Notes under the pieces: model-generated
The model's input: the letters and a program-made list of their open reading frames with translations, nothing else
Database searches by the model: none
What the model was told of the DNA's origin: nothing
Made by a program: the position numbers and the translations under genes
Shown: positions 32,315-41,524 of the stretch, piece after piece
How the letters are laid out: every line of letters starts with the position of its first letter
Position numbering within the stretch: the stretch's first letter is position 1
Assembly: GCA_017937865.1 (NCBI GenBank)
Contig: JAGBCU010000017.1
Span: 1 to 47,056, forward strand
DNA: 47,056 nt
Direction: 5' to 3'
Source: Clostridia bacterium
Lineage (GTDB): Bacteria; Bacillota; Clostridia; Oscillospirales; Acutalibacteraceae

Positions 32315-33655
32315 ATGAGAAAAAACAGACGAAAATTTGTAAGAATAGTCAGTTTTTTAACTGCGTTTGTAGTCACACTTGCAATATGGGGCGGTGTAAG
32401 CACGTATAAGCTTAGTGTAGTTAAAAGACAAGTGAAGGCATCGCAGGAGAGGGCATTAACTCAATTCGGTACGTATATGGACGAAATAGATTTGAATTTG
32501 CAAAAATGTATGTATTCTTCGGGTAAAACGATGCTTTCTGATATAGCTTCTGATTTGTGGCGTTCAAGCGCATCGGCTAAGGCAAGCTTGTCAGAAATAA
32601 CCGACGGAAATACTGAGATTTCGGGCATTTATAAATTTCTTTCTCAAGTTGGCGAGTACACTCTTTCGCTCAACAATAAATTAGCATCAGGTAAAGCTGT
32701 TTCAAAGGAAGAAACTGAAAATCTTAAAAAGCTCAAGGAATATTCACGACAGATTTCCGAAAGTGTAAATTACCTTATTGAGCAAGAGGAAAACGGATTT
32801 CTGGATTTTGAAGAGGTAAAAACCACGCTTCAAAGCGAAGGTAGTGACAGGCTTTATCTTTCTGACGAATTGAATGATACTAATCAAGCCATTCAGGATT
32901 ATCCTACGCTTATTTATGACGGTCCCTTTTCAGACCATATTGACAGTAAGGAATCCTCTGTTTTAAAGGATTTAGACGAAATATCCCAACAAAAAGCACA
33001 AGAGAGAGCAGCATCGTTTTTAGGTATAAAAAGTGAAGAATTATACTTTTTATGTAAAACAAGCAGTAATATGAGCACCTATACCTTTTACAATACAACA
33101 ACTACAATTTCCGTTACGCAAAAGGGTGGTTTGATTTCTTCAATGCTTTCATCATCCTTTGCGGGAGAAAGCCGTTTAACTACAGAGCAAGCAATAGAAA
33201 AAGCTACGGAATTTTTGAAAAAAGTAGGCTACCAAAATATAAAAGAGAGCTATTACTCTACAAACGACGGTATATGCACTATAAATTTTGCCTACTATGA
33301 AGACGGTATAATTTACTACACCGATTTGATAAAGGTAAGTATTGCCCTTGACGACGGTGCTGTAACAGCATTTGATTCTACAGGCTATCTTATGAATCAT
33401 AAGAAGAGAAGTATTCCCGAAAACGTGAATTATACTATAGAATCGGGAGCAATGCTTCTTAATTCTAATCTTCAGGTCTTATCAGCTAAAAAAGCCGTAA
33501 TCCCTACCGAGTGGGAAACAGAGGTTTACGTTTATGAATACAGATGTAAAGCAGAGGATGCTCAAGAAATTCTTGTTTATATTGACCCCGTAACAGGCGA
33601 AGAAAAGGATATTCTTATTCTTTTATATTCAGACGGCGGAGTTCTTACTAAATAA
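32315..33655 (+). CDS. ypeB: germination protein YpeB
   Basis: Inner-spore-membrane protein that stabilises and localises the cortex-lytic enzyme SleB. A membrane helix at about 10-28 follows a basic tail. The N-terminal half is helical with the YpeB pattern (SGKTMLSDIASDLWRSSASA and LSQVGEYTLSLNNKL). From about residue 230 come PepSY-type repeats (AQERAASFLGI, TEQAIEKATEFLKKVGY and a terminal VYEYRCKAEDAQEILVYIDPVTG). The partner gene sleB, which usually sits next to ypeB, is not adjacent. Ribosome site AAAAAGGAG. Confidence 0.93.
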   Translation: MRKNRRKFVRIVSFLTAFVVTLAIWGGVSTYKLSVVKRQVKASQERALTQFGTYMDEIDLNLQKCMYSSGKTMLSDIASDLWRSSASAKASLSEITDGNTEISGIYKFLSQVGEYTLSLNNKLASGKAVSKEETENLKKLKEYSRQISESVNYLIEQEENGFLDFEEVKTTLQSEGSDRLYLSDELNDTNQAIQDYPTLIYDGPFSDHIDSKESSVLKDLDEISQQKAQERAASFLGIKSEELYFLCKTSSNMSTYTFYNTTTTISVTQKGGLISSMLSSSFAGESRLTTEQAIEKATEFLKKVGYQNIKESYYSTNDGICTINFAYYEDGIIYYTDLIKVSIALDDGAVTAFDSTGYLMNHKKRSIPENVNYTIESGAMLLNSNLQVLSAKKAVIPTEWETEVYVYEYRCKAEDAQEILVYIDPVTGEEKDILILLYSDGGVLTK

Positions 33656-33727
33656 GAATAAAAAAAGATTTTTGGGAAACAATCATAAAGGAGCTTTAAT
33701 AATTATCTCCTGAAAGGGCGTGAAGCT

Positions 33728-34003
33728 ATGAAAAAAATAATTGCAATTATGAGTGCTGTTGTTCTTGTGATTTGTCTTGCAATGGTTTTGACAGGTTGCG
33801 GCGGAGATAAAGATACACCCACCACAACTACAAATAACACAACAATTACAACAGAGCCTGTTACCGATAACCCCGGTATTGTTACAGATGAGTCAAACAG
33901 CGGGGAAAACGGCGTAATTGGTGATATTGTAACTGATATGTCAGAAATGGCATCTGATATGATGACTGATGTTTCTGAAGATATGCAAAGAAGAGTAAGA
34001 TAA
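33728..34003 (+). CDS. small Thr-rich lipoprotein
   Basis: 91-aa predicted lipoprotein: signal MKKIIAIMSAVVLVICLAM, lipobox LTGC with the lipidated Cys at 24, then a Thr-rich linker and an acidic Met/Asp-rich end (DMSEMASDMMTDVSEDM). It follows ypeB by 72 bases and may be co-expressed. Function unknown; small lipoproteins near ypeB could have a spore role, but nothing in the sequence proves it. A short AGGAG/CTCCT hairpin lies just upstream, and the ribosome site is AAAGGGCGTG. Confidence 0.8.
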   Translation: MKKIIAIMSAVVLVICLAMVLTGCGGDKDTPTTTTNNTTITTEPVTDNPGIVTDESNSGENGVIGDIVTDMSEMASDMMTDVSEDMQRRVR

Positions 34004-34015
34004 AAAACAAAGAAA

Positions 34016-34060
34016 ACAGACAAGAAATTTACGGTTGTAAATCTCTTGTCTGTATTTTTT
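34016..34060. terminator. terminator after the lipoprotein gene
   Basis: A 17-base stem with one mismatch (34016-34032 with 34037-34053) around a GGTT loop, then ATTTTTT. It separates this gene from the convergent zinc-ribbon gene and touches that gene's stop codon. Confidence 0.9.
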
Positions 34061-36614
34061 AGAAGGTTATAACCTGTTCTGCGAGAGTATTTCCGTTAGC
34101 ATCAACAAGCTGGAAGGTAACCTCGTAATTTTTAAATTTCGTAGGTGGATATGAAACGTGGGTTGAAGGCTCTTCTGCAGAGAAGTAAACTGATTTTGAT
34201 TGAGTATAACCGAAAGCAGTTCTGTATTTTATAGATAAACGCTGACCGTAAAGAGCTTCATCCTCAACTACAACGTGGAAATAACAGGTCTTTCCGTTGT
34301 CAAGCTCTGTAAGCGCAGTTTCCATATCTGTTGTAGAGTAGTTTACAAAAGCCTTGATTTTATCTGAAGTAACAGTCGCAGAGCCGAGAAGCTGAGTTCT
34401 TAATTCTTCACTGTTTCTGTATTTTGCCAAGGTAAGCTCGTTAAGATAGGTTACAGTTGTTTCGTTTTCTGCATCGAAATTCTCTGTAACGTATACATAT
34501 TTTGCCTCGTTGATTTTCTCTTGGGCATCAGAATAATCAGCTATTGTGTTAAGAAGCTCGATAGCTTCAGAAACTTCTTTATTTTCAATGTGCTTGAGTG
34601 CAGATCTATAGGTGCATTCGGTAATCATTGTGCTACTGTCACCGTATTCTGCGATAGCTTTGAAAAGCTTTGTAGCTTCGTCAAAATTACCCTCATCCAT
34701 TTCAGCCTTTGCCTGAGAATATGTGCAGGACTGTATACGGATATCGCAGTCCTTATAGTCACCTAAAGACTTGTATTCGGTAATAGCTTCGTTGAATTTC
34801 TTTTCTTCTTCAAGCTTTGAAGCTTTACTGTAAATGCTTTCGTTACGCTTATCCTCGCTATCCTTGTAATCATTAAGCTCAGCGAAGGCAACGGCAGCAG
34901 CATCAAATTTACCGCTTTCAAATAGAGCAACTGCATTGTTGTATTTGTAGTCATTTATAAAGCCGGGAATATATTTATAACCTGCAACTGCACCGATTAC
35001 TAAAATAATCAACAAAACAACTACAAGACCTTTTTTGCTCTTCTTTTTCTTCTTTTTAGGCTTTTCGTTTTCAGCTTCTGTTATATCTATATCGGACTCA
35101 ATAACGTTTGAAGCATCAACAGTAAATTCTTCTTTAGTTTCTGCTGTTTTTTCTGCTTCAGTTATCTCTTCTTCGTTTATAACCTCTGCTTCTTCATCTG
35201 TATTTTCAGGAAGGGCTTCTTCAATAGCTTCTTCTGCAACGGCTTCGGAAATCTCTTCTGCAGCTTCTTCTGCAATAACCTCTTCTGTAGCTTCAACAGC
35301 TTCAGCGTCTATAGAAGCCTCTTCAACTGCTTCAGTAGCCTCTGCTACCTCAACTGTTTCTTCTGCCTCTTCTGAAGGCTTTTCGTCAGAATCAATTTCA
35401 ATAACGGCTTCGGTAGCTTCTCCTGCTTCGTCGTTGCTTTCTGCTTCAGCCTCGGTCTCTTCAACAGCTTCAACCTCAACGATAGCATCGGCTGTATCGG
35501 CTGTATCGGCTTCAGCTGCCGTTTCTTCTTCAACTTCAATAACGGAAGCTTCTTCTTCGTCAGCAAGCTCAATAGCTTCATCAACATCAGCTTCTGCAAA
35601 TTCAGTATTTTCTTCAGCTACAGGAGCTACATCAGTAGAAGAAATATCCTCTATATTTTCGGCTACTTCTTCAACAACCTCTATTTCAGGCTCAATAATA
35701 ACAACCGTTTCGGTTTGCATATTGATGTTTTCGTCAAAATGCTCTTTATAGCTTTCCTCAAGGAATTCATAAGAAATGCTCTTAAGCTTTGTACCGATTG
35801 CGGCAGTGCCCTTAATTGTGTTGTATTGACCCTGCTCAAGAATTTCCGCAAGCTCAGTAAACTTTGCAGCTTCTCTTAAAAGGAATTCGTATTTGTCATG
35901 GCTTTTTTCAAAGAACATAACAATACAGCGATAATAAATTTCAAGGTTTTTGATATCGTTTGAAAGAATGCCTGTAAATACTGTGTGAGCAGCAATGTTA
36001 TCGCAAATTTTCTGGTATTTGATATTACCGACTTCGGTGGCAATATCACCGCTTACGAAGAAGCAATCTGAGAATTTAACAGAAAGCTGAATTGTATTTC
36101 TGCCGTTAAAATCGTTAACAACATCAATAAGTGATGAACGGAATGCACGTGCTTCCTTTTGGATATCAAGCACAGTAGCAACCTGTTTCTTTATTTTTTC
36201 TGCATCTGCATCAGCAAAAAGTCTGACATGAGCTTCGGTAAGAGCTATTTCAAGCTTTTTAGCTTCGTCGTTTGCTATTGCGATAAATGCGGGAAGCTCG
36301 TCATCGGAAATATCGCCGAGAGCTTCAAGAATTTTTTCGTATGTATCTTTTAAAGAAACCGTATCTTCATCAAAGCTATAACCGTCGCAAAGAGCCTTAT
36401 AAATAATTGCTTTAGGCTCTGCACCGTTTTTTACGATATATTTCATAAGACAGTTGTCAGCCTCGTTAAAGCTTCCCTCATTGTAATACTGTACACCCAA
36501 AAGAAGATTTTCTTCATTGCTTGAGAAAACAGCTTCGCAGGAAGGACAAACCAAACTGTCATCTTTATTCTGAAGATAGGCGTTTTTACATTTTGTACAA
36601 ACGATTCTAATCAT
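34059..36614 (-). CDS. zinc-ribbon / acidic-linker / TPR single-pass membrane protein
   Basis: 851 aa, function unknown. A zinc ribbon (C6, C9, C23, C26) opens the protein, followed by a helical cytoplasmic domain to about residue 300. Residues about 305-515 are a striking Glu/Ala-rich low-complexity segment, followed by a lysine cluster and one membrane helix (about 528-548). The positive-inside rule puts the N-terminus in the cytoplasm. The outer part has four or more TPR-like repeats ending in LNDYKDSEDK, LGDYKDCDIR, IAEYGDSSTM and IADYSDAQEK, then a beta-rich C-terminal domain. The protein could link a cytoplasmic sensor to an extracellular scaffold, but that is speculation. It is transcribed alone. 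Confidence 0.8.
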   Translation of the reverse strand: MIRIVCTKCKNAYLQNKDDSLVCPSCEAVFSSNEENLLLGVQYYNEGSFNEADNCLMKYIVKNGAEPKAIIYKALCDGYSFDEDTVSLKDTYEKILEALGDISDDELPAFIAIANDEAKKLEIALTEAHVRLFADADAEKIKKQVATVLDIQKEARAFRSSLIDVVNDFNGRNTIQLSVKFSDCFFVSGDIATEVGNIKYQKICDNIAAHTVFTGILSNDIKNLEIYYRCIVMFFEKSHDKYEFLLREAAKFTELAEILEQGQYNTIKGTAAIGTKLKSISYEFLEESYKEHFDENINMQTETVVIIEPEIEVVEEVAENIEDISSTDVAPVAEENTEFAEADVDEAIELADEEEASVIEVEEETAAEADTADTADAIVEVEAVEETEAEAESNDEAGEATEAVIEIDSDEKPSEEAEETVEVAEATEAVEEASIDAEAVEATEEVIAEEAAEEISEAVAEEAIEEALPENTDEEAEVINEEEITEAEKTAETKEEFTVDASNVIESDIDITEAENEKPKKKKKKSKKGLVVVLLIILVIGAVAGYKYIPGFINDYKYNNAVALFESGKFDAAAVAFAELNDYKDSEDKRNESIYSKASKLEEEKKFNEAITEYKSLGDYKDCDIRIQSCTYSQAKAEMDEGNFDEATKLFKAIAEYGDSSTMITECTYRSALKHIENKEVSEAIELLNTIADYSDAQEKINEAKYVYVTENFDAENETTVTYLNELTLAKYRNSEELRTQLLGSATVTSDKIKAFVNYSTTDMETALTELDNGKTCYFHVVVEDEALYGQRLSIKYRTAFGYTQSKSVYFSAEEPSTHVSYPPTKFKNYEVTFQLVDANGNTLAEQVITF

Positions 36615-36697
36615 AAATTAACCTCGCTTAATTAAGAGTTGGAAAGCTCGTCTGAATTAAGTTTTCAGGACAGTCATTTCCAATCATATCTTTCACC

Positions 36698-36727
36698 ATA
36701 ATAACACAAATCGACCGCTCTTTTCAA
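36698..36727 (-). promoter_or_regulatory. promoter of the zinc-ribbon gene, overlapping a hairpin
   Basis: On the minus strand TTGAAA (36722-36727), 18 bases, TATTAT (36698-36703). The -35 lies within the arms of an inverted repeat (CGACCG 36712-36717 with CGGTCG 36755-36760; inner CAATATTTT 36725-36733 with AAAATATTG 36740-36748). That repeat could be the terminator of the upstream glycosidase gene or an operator. Confidence 0.5.
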
Positions 36728-36814
36728 TATTTTATTACAAAAATATTGCAGAAACGGTCGAAAATAGTAACAAATTTGTTATTTTATAGGTGTTTTAATA
36801 GGGGAGTTTTTGCT

Positions 36815-39037
36815 TCAAACCTTTTTTATCCAGAATTCGCAGAATTTAAAGCCTTCGGTAGCCTCTTCGATTTTCAAGTTGATTGTACCGTTTATGATAA
36901 GGCTTTTCGGGATTAAATATTCACAGCTTTCAAAGCCGTCAACAAGAAATGCTTCGTCAAATTCTATATCTTTTTTACCGCCGTAGCGTTTACCGTCGTA
37001 AATAACGGTATCGTTTACGGTGACGGTATGATGCTCGATTTCATCGGCATTTTCGGACTTGTAAACCACCTTTAAGGTGTAGTCGCAATCTGAAGCGAAG
37101 CCACCGAAAAATGCTTCAAAATTAAAGTGGTCAAAAACTTTTGCCATACCCATAGGTATAGGTTTTTCCTTTGTATACGGACGGTCTGCCTGAATATCCA
37201 TATAAAACTCACCCTTTTGGCGAGTGCCTAAGGTATTAAGGTTATGAAGTGCTACGGAATAATAAACCTCTTCAGATTTTGATTTTCTTGCATCAATTAT
37301 TTTCTTTAATTTATCTGCTTTTTCACTTTCGGATAGCCCTTCAAGCTTTTCGCATTTTTTAAGTAAAAACGCTCTGTCAGTAACGTTGTTGTCAATAGTT
37401 TCAAGGGTTGCTCCTCGCTCCCAGCTATCAGCACAGTAGTTTTCGACGTCAAGCTGTAATCCGATTAAATCAAATAGCTTTTTCCCGAGAAAATCAATTT
37501 CATTTCTCAATTGAATATATGTTTCGTCAAAGGGCTTCTGTAATTCATTTAAAGCATTTTTGAAATCGTTAACAGAAAGATATTTTTCTGCATTTTTTAT
37601 GAGTTGAAGCTCAAAAGCACGTCTCATTTTTACAAGCTTATCGCAACAAGCTCTGAAGTAAAGCTGAGTGAAACGCCAGTTTTCAGAAAGATGGGGATAA
37701 TCTTTTTTAAGCTCACAAAATCCCTTGTAAGCAAGGTCTATACAAGGATTTTCCTCGGGGGCAGATTGCCAGTTTTTCTCTAAAAGGAGAATTAAATCCG
37801 CAATTTTTTCTTCATCGGAGCCATACATAAAGCACCTTGCATAGTCGAGAAGAATCTCACGAAGAGGCGTGTTTGCATTAAATTCAAGAGCACTCCATAC
37901 GGCTTTGTTAAGGTCATCGTGAACACCCTCCGAATAGCTTACGCTACCTATTGTGTAGGGAGAAAAAATTCTGTGAAGAGTATGTAATTCAGTTGGTCGG
38001 GGATTAACGCTTTCTCTTGAAAGGGTAGCGGCGTATGAAAAATGCCAATCGTCTTCAAGGAAGTTTACGGGGTATTCGCATCTTAAATTATGAGTTATAT
38101 CTGGGTAAAACCTCATCGGATATTTTGCAGGTATTCTTTTTCTTAACTCGTGAATAGGAAAAGCGTGGTTAGGACCCATAATTACTGCGTCAATCTCATC
38201 GGGTAAAGCTGATAATTTATCAACAAGAACATTACCCCAATCTCTGTATTCGTGGGGAGCTTGAGCAGAGGGGTGCATTTTTGCTTTCGGGTGATATTTT
38301 TTTAGCACTTTATCAATTTTTCTGCAACGATCAACAAAAATGTCTGCTTTAAGCTTTCCGGGGTCACCTCCGGGAGGAAAAACGTAGTCAAGACGGGGGA
38401 GTGAGGAGTAAAGCTTTTCGCGAAGAGCGAGTGCCTCTTCCTCTGTTTCGTTATCGTCGTTTGCGTGCCACAAGGAAACGTCTAAATCGATAGTATCAGC
38501 AAGGCGTGTAGCCTCTATAAGAAACTCGTATTGCTCGTATTTCATAAGACGGTTTCTGAAGTTTTTATCAGGCTTTGTGCCGTTATGTTCAACGGTGTTT
38601 GCACCGAAAGCCATAATATCAAGATAATATTGAAAATATTGGTCGTAATCCCAAGCATCATAAGTGTTAGGAGTAGTTCTGTAGCCTATTTGATGACCGA
38701 TTATTTCCTTTTGCGGATTATAGAAGCCGTCGATATTTTCTGTGAGAATATTGTCACCGTTTTTGAAAACAGATTTTCTTAAAAAGTGGTAAAAGGCGAA
38801 AATAAGTCCTCGTATTGTTTTGCCGTAAAACTCAATAGTTTCACCGTTTACCGTGATTTTATAACAGTTTTTACTGTCCAAATCGGGTGAAATATTAAAG
38901 ATAAAATTCGCCTCTTTTTCATTGAGGAAAATAGGGGATTTCGTTCTTTTGCTGAGTTCTGCTATAAAAAGCTTTGCTGCCGAAATTTCTTCGGGTGTAG
39001 TAGCTTTTACGTTAAATTCGGTAAAAGAGATTTTCAT
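36815..39037 (-). CDS. large putative glycoside hydrolase with alpha-glucuronidase-like barrel
   Basis: 740 aa, no signal peptide, so probably cytoplasmic. Residues about 1-110 look like the alpha/beta domain that precedes GH20/GH67-type barrels (AAKLFIAELSKRTKSPIFL, then GKTIRGLIFAFYHFLR). A barrel-like region follows, with GHQIGYRTTPNTYDAWDYDQ, FGANTVEHNG, DYVFPPGGDPG and KMHPSAQAPHE. The C-terminal 120 residues are beta-rich. I know this arrangement from uncharacterised carbohydrate-active proteins but cannot give a family number or catalytic residues. It stands alone, with no transporter or regulator of a sugar pathway beside it. Confidence 0.65.
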   Translation of the reverse strand: MKISFTEFNVKATTPEEISAAKLFIAELSKRTKSPIFLNEKEANFIFNISPDLDSKNCYKITVNGETIEFYGKTIRGLIFAFYHFLRKSVFKNGDNILTENIDGFYNPQKEIIGHQIGYRTTPNTYDAWDYDQYFQYYLDIMAFGANTVEHNGTKPDKNFRNRLMKYEQYEFLIEATRLADTIDLDVSLWHANDDNETEEEALALREKLYSSLPRLDYVFPPGGDPGKLKADIFVDRCRKIDKVLKKYHPKAKMHPSAQAPHEYRDWGNVLVDKLSALPDEIDAVIMGPNHAFPIHELRKRIPAKYPMRFYPDITHNLRCEYPVNFLEDDWHFSYAATLSRESVNPRPTELHTLHRIFSPYTIGSVSYSEGVHDDLNKAVWSALEFNANTPLREILLDYARCFMYGSDEEKIADLILLLEKNWQSAPEENPCIDLAYKGFCELKKDYPHLSENWRFTQLYFRACCDKLVKMRRAFELQLIKNAEKYLSVNDFKNALNELQKPFDETYIQLRNEIDFLGKKLFDLIGLQLDVENYCADSWERGATLETIDNNVTDRAFLLKKCEKLEGLSESEKADKLKKIIDARKSKSEEVYYSVALHNLNTLGTRQKGEFYMDIQADRPYTKEKPIPMGMAKVFDHFNFEAFFGGFASDCDYTLKVVYKSENADEIEHHTVTVNDTVIYDGKRYGGKKDIEFDEAFLVDGFESCEYLIPKSLIINGTINLKIEEATEGFKFCEFWIKKV

Positions 39038-39127
39038 AAGCTCCTCCGATAATAAATATTATTTACTGAAATTTTACCACAGGTTATGGCTTCAATCAAT
39101 AAAAAGTAGGTTAATTTTGTTTTTTGC

Positions 39128-39155
39128 TTGCAATTTTTATTGCCTATGGTAAAAT
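39128..39155 (+). promoter_or_regulatory. probable promoter of plsC
   Basis: TTGCAA (39128-39133), 16 bases, TAAAAT (39150-39155), 43 bases before the ATG. Confidence 0.5.
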
Positions 39156-39198
39156 GTAAGTAAGTTTTTTGAATTAATTATTTGAACGGAGATTTACT

Positions 39199-39930
39199 AT
39201 GAATGCTTTTACAGTAAAATGGTACACTAAATTTTTAACCTCACTTTTAAGCTACACTCCTGACTTAAAGGTTGCTATGAAGTTAAAAAATGAGGGTAAA
39301 TGGGAAGAATACAAGCCTTTGGTTGACAGTAAGGTTCGTGAATGGCTTATACCCTTGATTGATTTGGCAGGTGTTGATTTTGTTGTTAAGGGCGTTGAAA
39401 ACGTACCTGCAAACGAGCCCATAATTTACACACCTAATCACGCAGGTATGTTTGATATCCCCGCAGTATTTCTTAACGCTCCTACAATGCCTATGTTTAT
39501 AGCGAAGAAAGAGCTTAGCGCATTTCCCTTTTTAAAACAATGGATGTGGGTGCTTGACTGCGTTTTCGTTGACAGAAAAAATAAAAACGGTGCCCGTTCA
39601 TCACTTCACGATGCTATAGAAATGGTTAAAAACGGCAGAAGTCTTGTTATCTTCCCCGAGGGTACAAGAAGTAAAAACGGCCAGTTAGGTAAGTTTAAGG
39701 GCGGTGCAATGAAAATAGCAATGGAAACAGGTGCAAAGGTTGTTCCCGTGCTTATTGAAGGCTCAAGAGAGCGTCTTGAAGCAACGGGAAACGTTACACC
39801 GGGTACGGTTTACGTAACCTTCCTTGACCCAATTGAAACAAAGGGTCTTACAAAAGATGATTTCTTTAAAATGCCCGATGAAATCAGAGCTATGCTTCAA
39901 AAAGAAAGAGATAATGCTAAAAACGCTTAA
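39199..39930 (+). CDS. plsC: 1-acyl-sn-glycerol-3-phosphate acyltransferase
   Basis: Membrane-associated acyltransferase making phosphatidic acid. The HX4D catalytic motif is in TPNHAGMFDIPAV, the substrate-binding motif is FPEGTRSKNG, and a downstream VPVLIEGSRER block completes the family. 243 aa is normal for short PlsC. The window shows no other lipid genes. Terminator at 39941-39985. Confidence 0.93.
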   Translation: MNAFTVKWYTKFLTSLLSYTPDLKVAMKLKNEGKWEEYKPLVDSKVREWLIPLIDLAGVDFVVKGVENVPANEPIIYTPNHAGMFDIPAVFLNAPTMPMFIAKKELSAFPFLKQWMWVLDCVFVDRKNKNGARSSLHDAIEMVKNGRSLVIFPEGTRSKNGQLGKFKGGAMKIAMETGAKVVPVLIEGSRERLEATGNVTPGTVYVTFLDPIETKGLTKDDFFKMPDEIRAMLQKERDNAKNA

Positions 39931-39940
39931 AAGATAAATC

Positions 39941-39985
39941 AAGCAGTACGAATTGAGTTCGCTCAATTTGTACTGCTTTTGTTTT
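39941..39985 (+). terminator. plsC terminator
   Basis: A 17-base stem with one G-U pair (39941-39957 with 39962-39978) is closed by a TTCG tetraloop and followed by TTGTTTT. Confidence 0.93.
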
Positions 39986-39995
39986 ACTTGAAATA

Positions 39996-40436
39996 TTATT
40001 TAAACTCCCATTTAAAAAGAAGAATACCACCGATTGAAATAATAACGCCAATCAGCTTTTGCCATTGAAAATCTACCTTTTCCACACCGAAAAGACCGAA
40101 CAGCTCAATAAGATATGCAACTAAAAGCTGTGCGGTTACTATTATCATAACCGCTTGAGCAGGGCCCAGACCCGCCATACTTTTTATTACCGTATAGGTT
40201 ATAAGAGCACCTATAATACCGCCTAAAAGCATATATTTGTTGTCAATTTTAAAAAGCGAGGAGAAATTGCCTTCTCTTCCTGTGAAAAGCCAAGCGGCAA
40301 GGCAAAATAAAAGGGCGGTAAACTGAACGAAGGAAGAGGATACCCAAACAGAAGTCTGCTTTGTAACACCCTCGTTAAAAACGCCCTGAATACTCATCAA
40401 AGCTCCCGAAACTACAGCAGTAATAACAGCTAACAT
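39996..40436 (-). CDS. small DMT-type membrane protein (DUF606/YdcZ)
   Basis: 146 aa with five predicted membrane helices (about 1-20, 34-52, 67-86, 92-112, 124-142). The opening MLAVITAVVSGALMSIQGVFN and the GPAQAVMIIVTAQLL stretch match the YdcZ/DUF606 half-size drug/metabolite transporter family. These are thought to work as dimers; substrate unknown. Ribosome site is a modest GGGTGA. Confidence 0.85.
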   Translation of the reverse strand: MLAVITAVVSGALMSIQGVFNEGVTKQTSVWVSSSFVQFTALLFCLAAWLFTGREGNFSSLFKIDNKYMLLGGIIGALITYTVIKSMAGLGPAQAVMIIVTAQLLVAYLIELFGLFGVEKVDFQWQKLIGVIISIGGILLFKWEFK

Positions 40437-40485
40437 ATAATCACCCGAGAGTATTATTACCTGAAAATTGAATTAAATACAAAAT

Positions 40486-40530
40486 AAAACAGATGTGATT
40501 TCGTTTTTTGAAAATTCACATCTGTTTTTA
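40486..40530. terminator. terminator of the xpt / nucleoside ABC operon
   Basis: AAAACAGATGTGA (40486-40498) pairs with TCACATCTGTTTT (40516-40528). It lies between the last permease gene and the start of the DMT gene, and has T-rich sequence on both sides. Confidence 0.85.
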
Positions 40531-40555
40531 TTTAACTTTTATTTGTTTTTAGAGT

Positions 40556-41524
40556 TTATCTTTCTTCTCTGAAATAGTTTAGTCCAAGGTTTTGCGGTGG
40601 TTGATTTTCTTTTTTGTTCATCATACTGGTAACAATTAAAACGATGATTGTAATTACATAGGGTAACATTTTCAAGATTTCTCTTCCTGAGAATGAAATG
40701 TTTCCGAAAACAAAGGCTGCAATATATAATGCACCGAAAAGATATGAGCCTATTATTGAGATGTTTGGCTTCCACAATGTGAAGATAACAAGAGCTATAG
40801 CAAGCCAACCGAATGCCTCAATAGTTGCTGCATTTTCCCAACTGCCTTTTACATAGTCCATAATATAGAAAACTCCGCCAAATCCTGCAATACCGCCACC
40901 TACTAAAATAGCAACGTATTTGTACAATGTTATATTAACACCCATAGCATCTGCAGTTGCAGTGTTTTCACCGATTGCACGAAGGTTAAGACCAACTTTA
41001 GTTCGATTAAAAATAAAGGTGGCAATCAATGCAATAAGTATTGCAAAATATACGTAAAAGCCGTGACCGAACAATACCTTAACCACACCGCCGGCGTTTT
41101 CGGCAAAAGGTAAGCTTTTTGCGATGATTTTACCAGCGGTTGAAAAATTACTTTTATCAACGTACGAGTGCATTAAAAACTGAGTAAGACCGTTACCGAA
41201 AATTGTAATTGCAAGACCTGTAATATTCTGATTACAACGGAATGTAATTGTAATAACAGCATAAATTGCAGCTGTGAGAGAAGCAAAGAGGAAAGCACCG
41301 AAAAGTGATGAAAGTATCAGTAAAAGCCAGGATGCACTTTCAGGATTTTCAAGGCCGTTCATATAAAGACTGACGAAAAGACATCCGCCAACAGTACCCG
41401 TACACATAATTCCGGGAATACCGAGGTTTAAGTGACCTGCTTTTTCTGTAATCGTTTCACCGATACAGCCGAAAAGAAGAACTGTGCCAATAGCAATTGC
41501 ACTCATTAAGAATGTTATAATCAT
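40556..41524 (-). CDS. nucleoside ABC transporter permease, second subunit (NupQ-like)
   Basis: 322 aa integral membrane subunit of a BMP-type nucleoside importer, with eight or more helices. It opens SAIAIGTVLLFGCIGETITEKAG, whose GETITEKAGHLNLGIPGIM stretch is the hallmark of the smaller permease, and contains NLRAIGENTATADAMGVN, the coupling region. Its ATG overlaps the end of the first permease gene by four bases. Last gene of the operon. Confidence 0.93.
   Translation of the reverse strand: MIITFLMSAIAIGTVLLFGCIGETITEKAGHLNLGIPGIMCTGTVGGCLFVSLYMNGLENPESASWLLLILSSLFGAFLFASLTAAIYAVITITFRCNQNITGLAITIFGNGLTQFLMHSYVDKSNFSTAGKIIAKSLPFAENAGGVVKVLFGHGFYVYFAILIALIATFIFNRTKVGLNLRAIGENTATADAMGVNITLYKYVAILVGGGIAGFGGVFYIMDYVKGSWENAATIEAFGWLAIALVIFTLWKPNISIIGSYLFGALYIAAFVFGNISFSGREILKMLPYVITIIVLIVTSMMNKKENQPPQNLGLNYFREER

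Noticed and set aside
35035..35751. 238-codon plus-strand open frame, Ser/Ala-rich
   Set aside because: It is the antisense of the Glu/Ala-rich segment of the zinc-ribbon protein; codon bias there leaves the opposite strand open.
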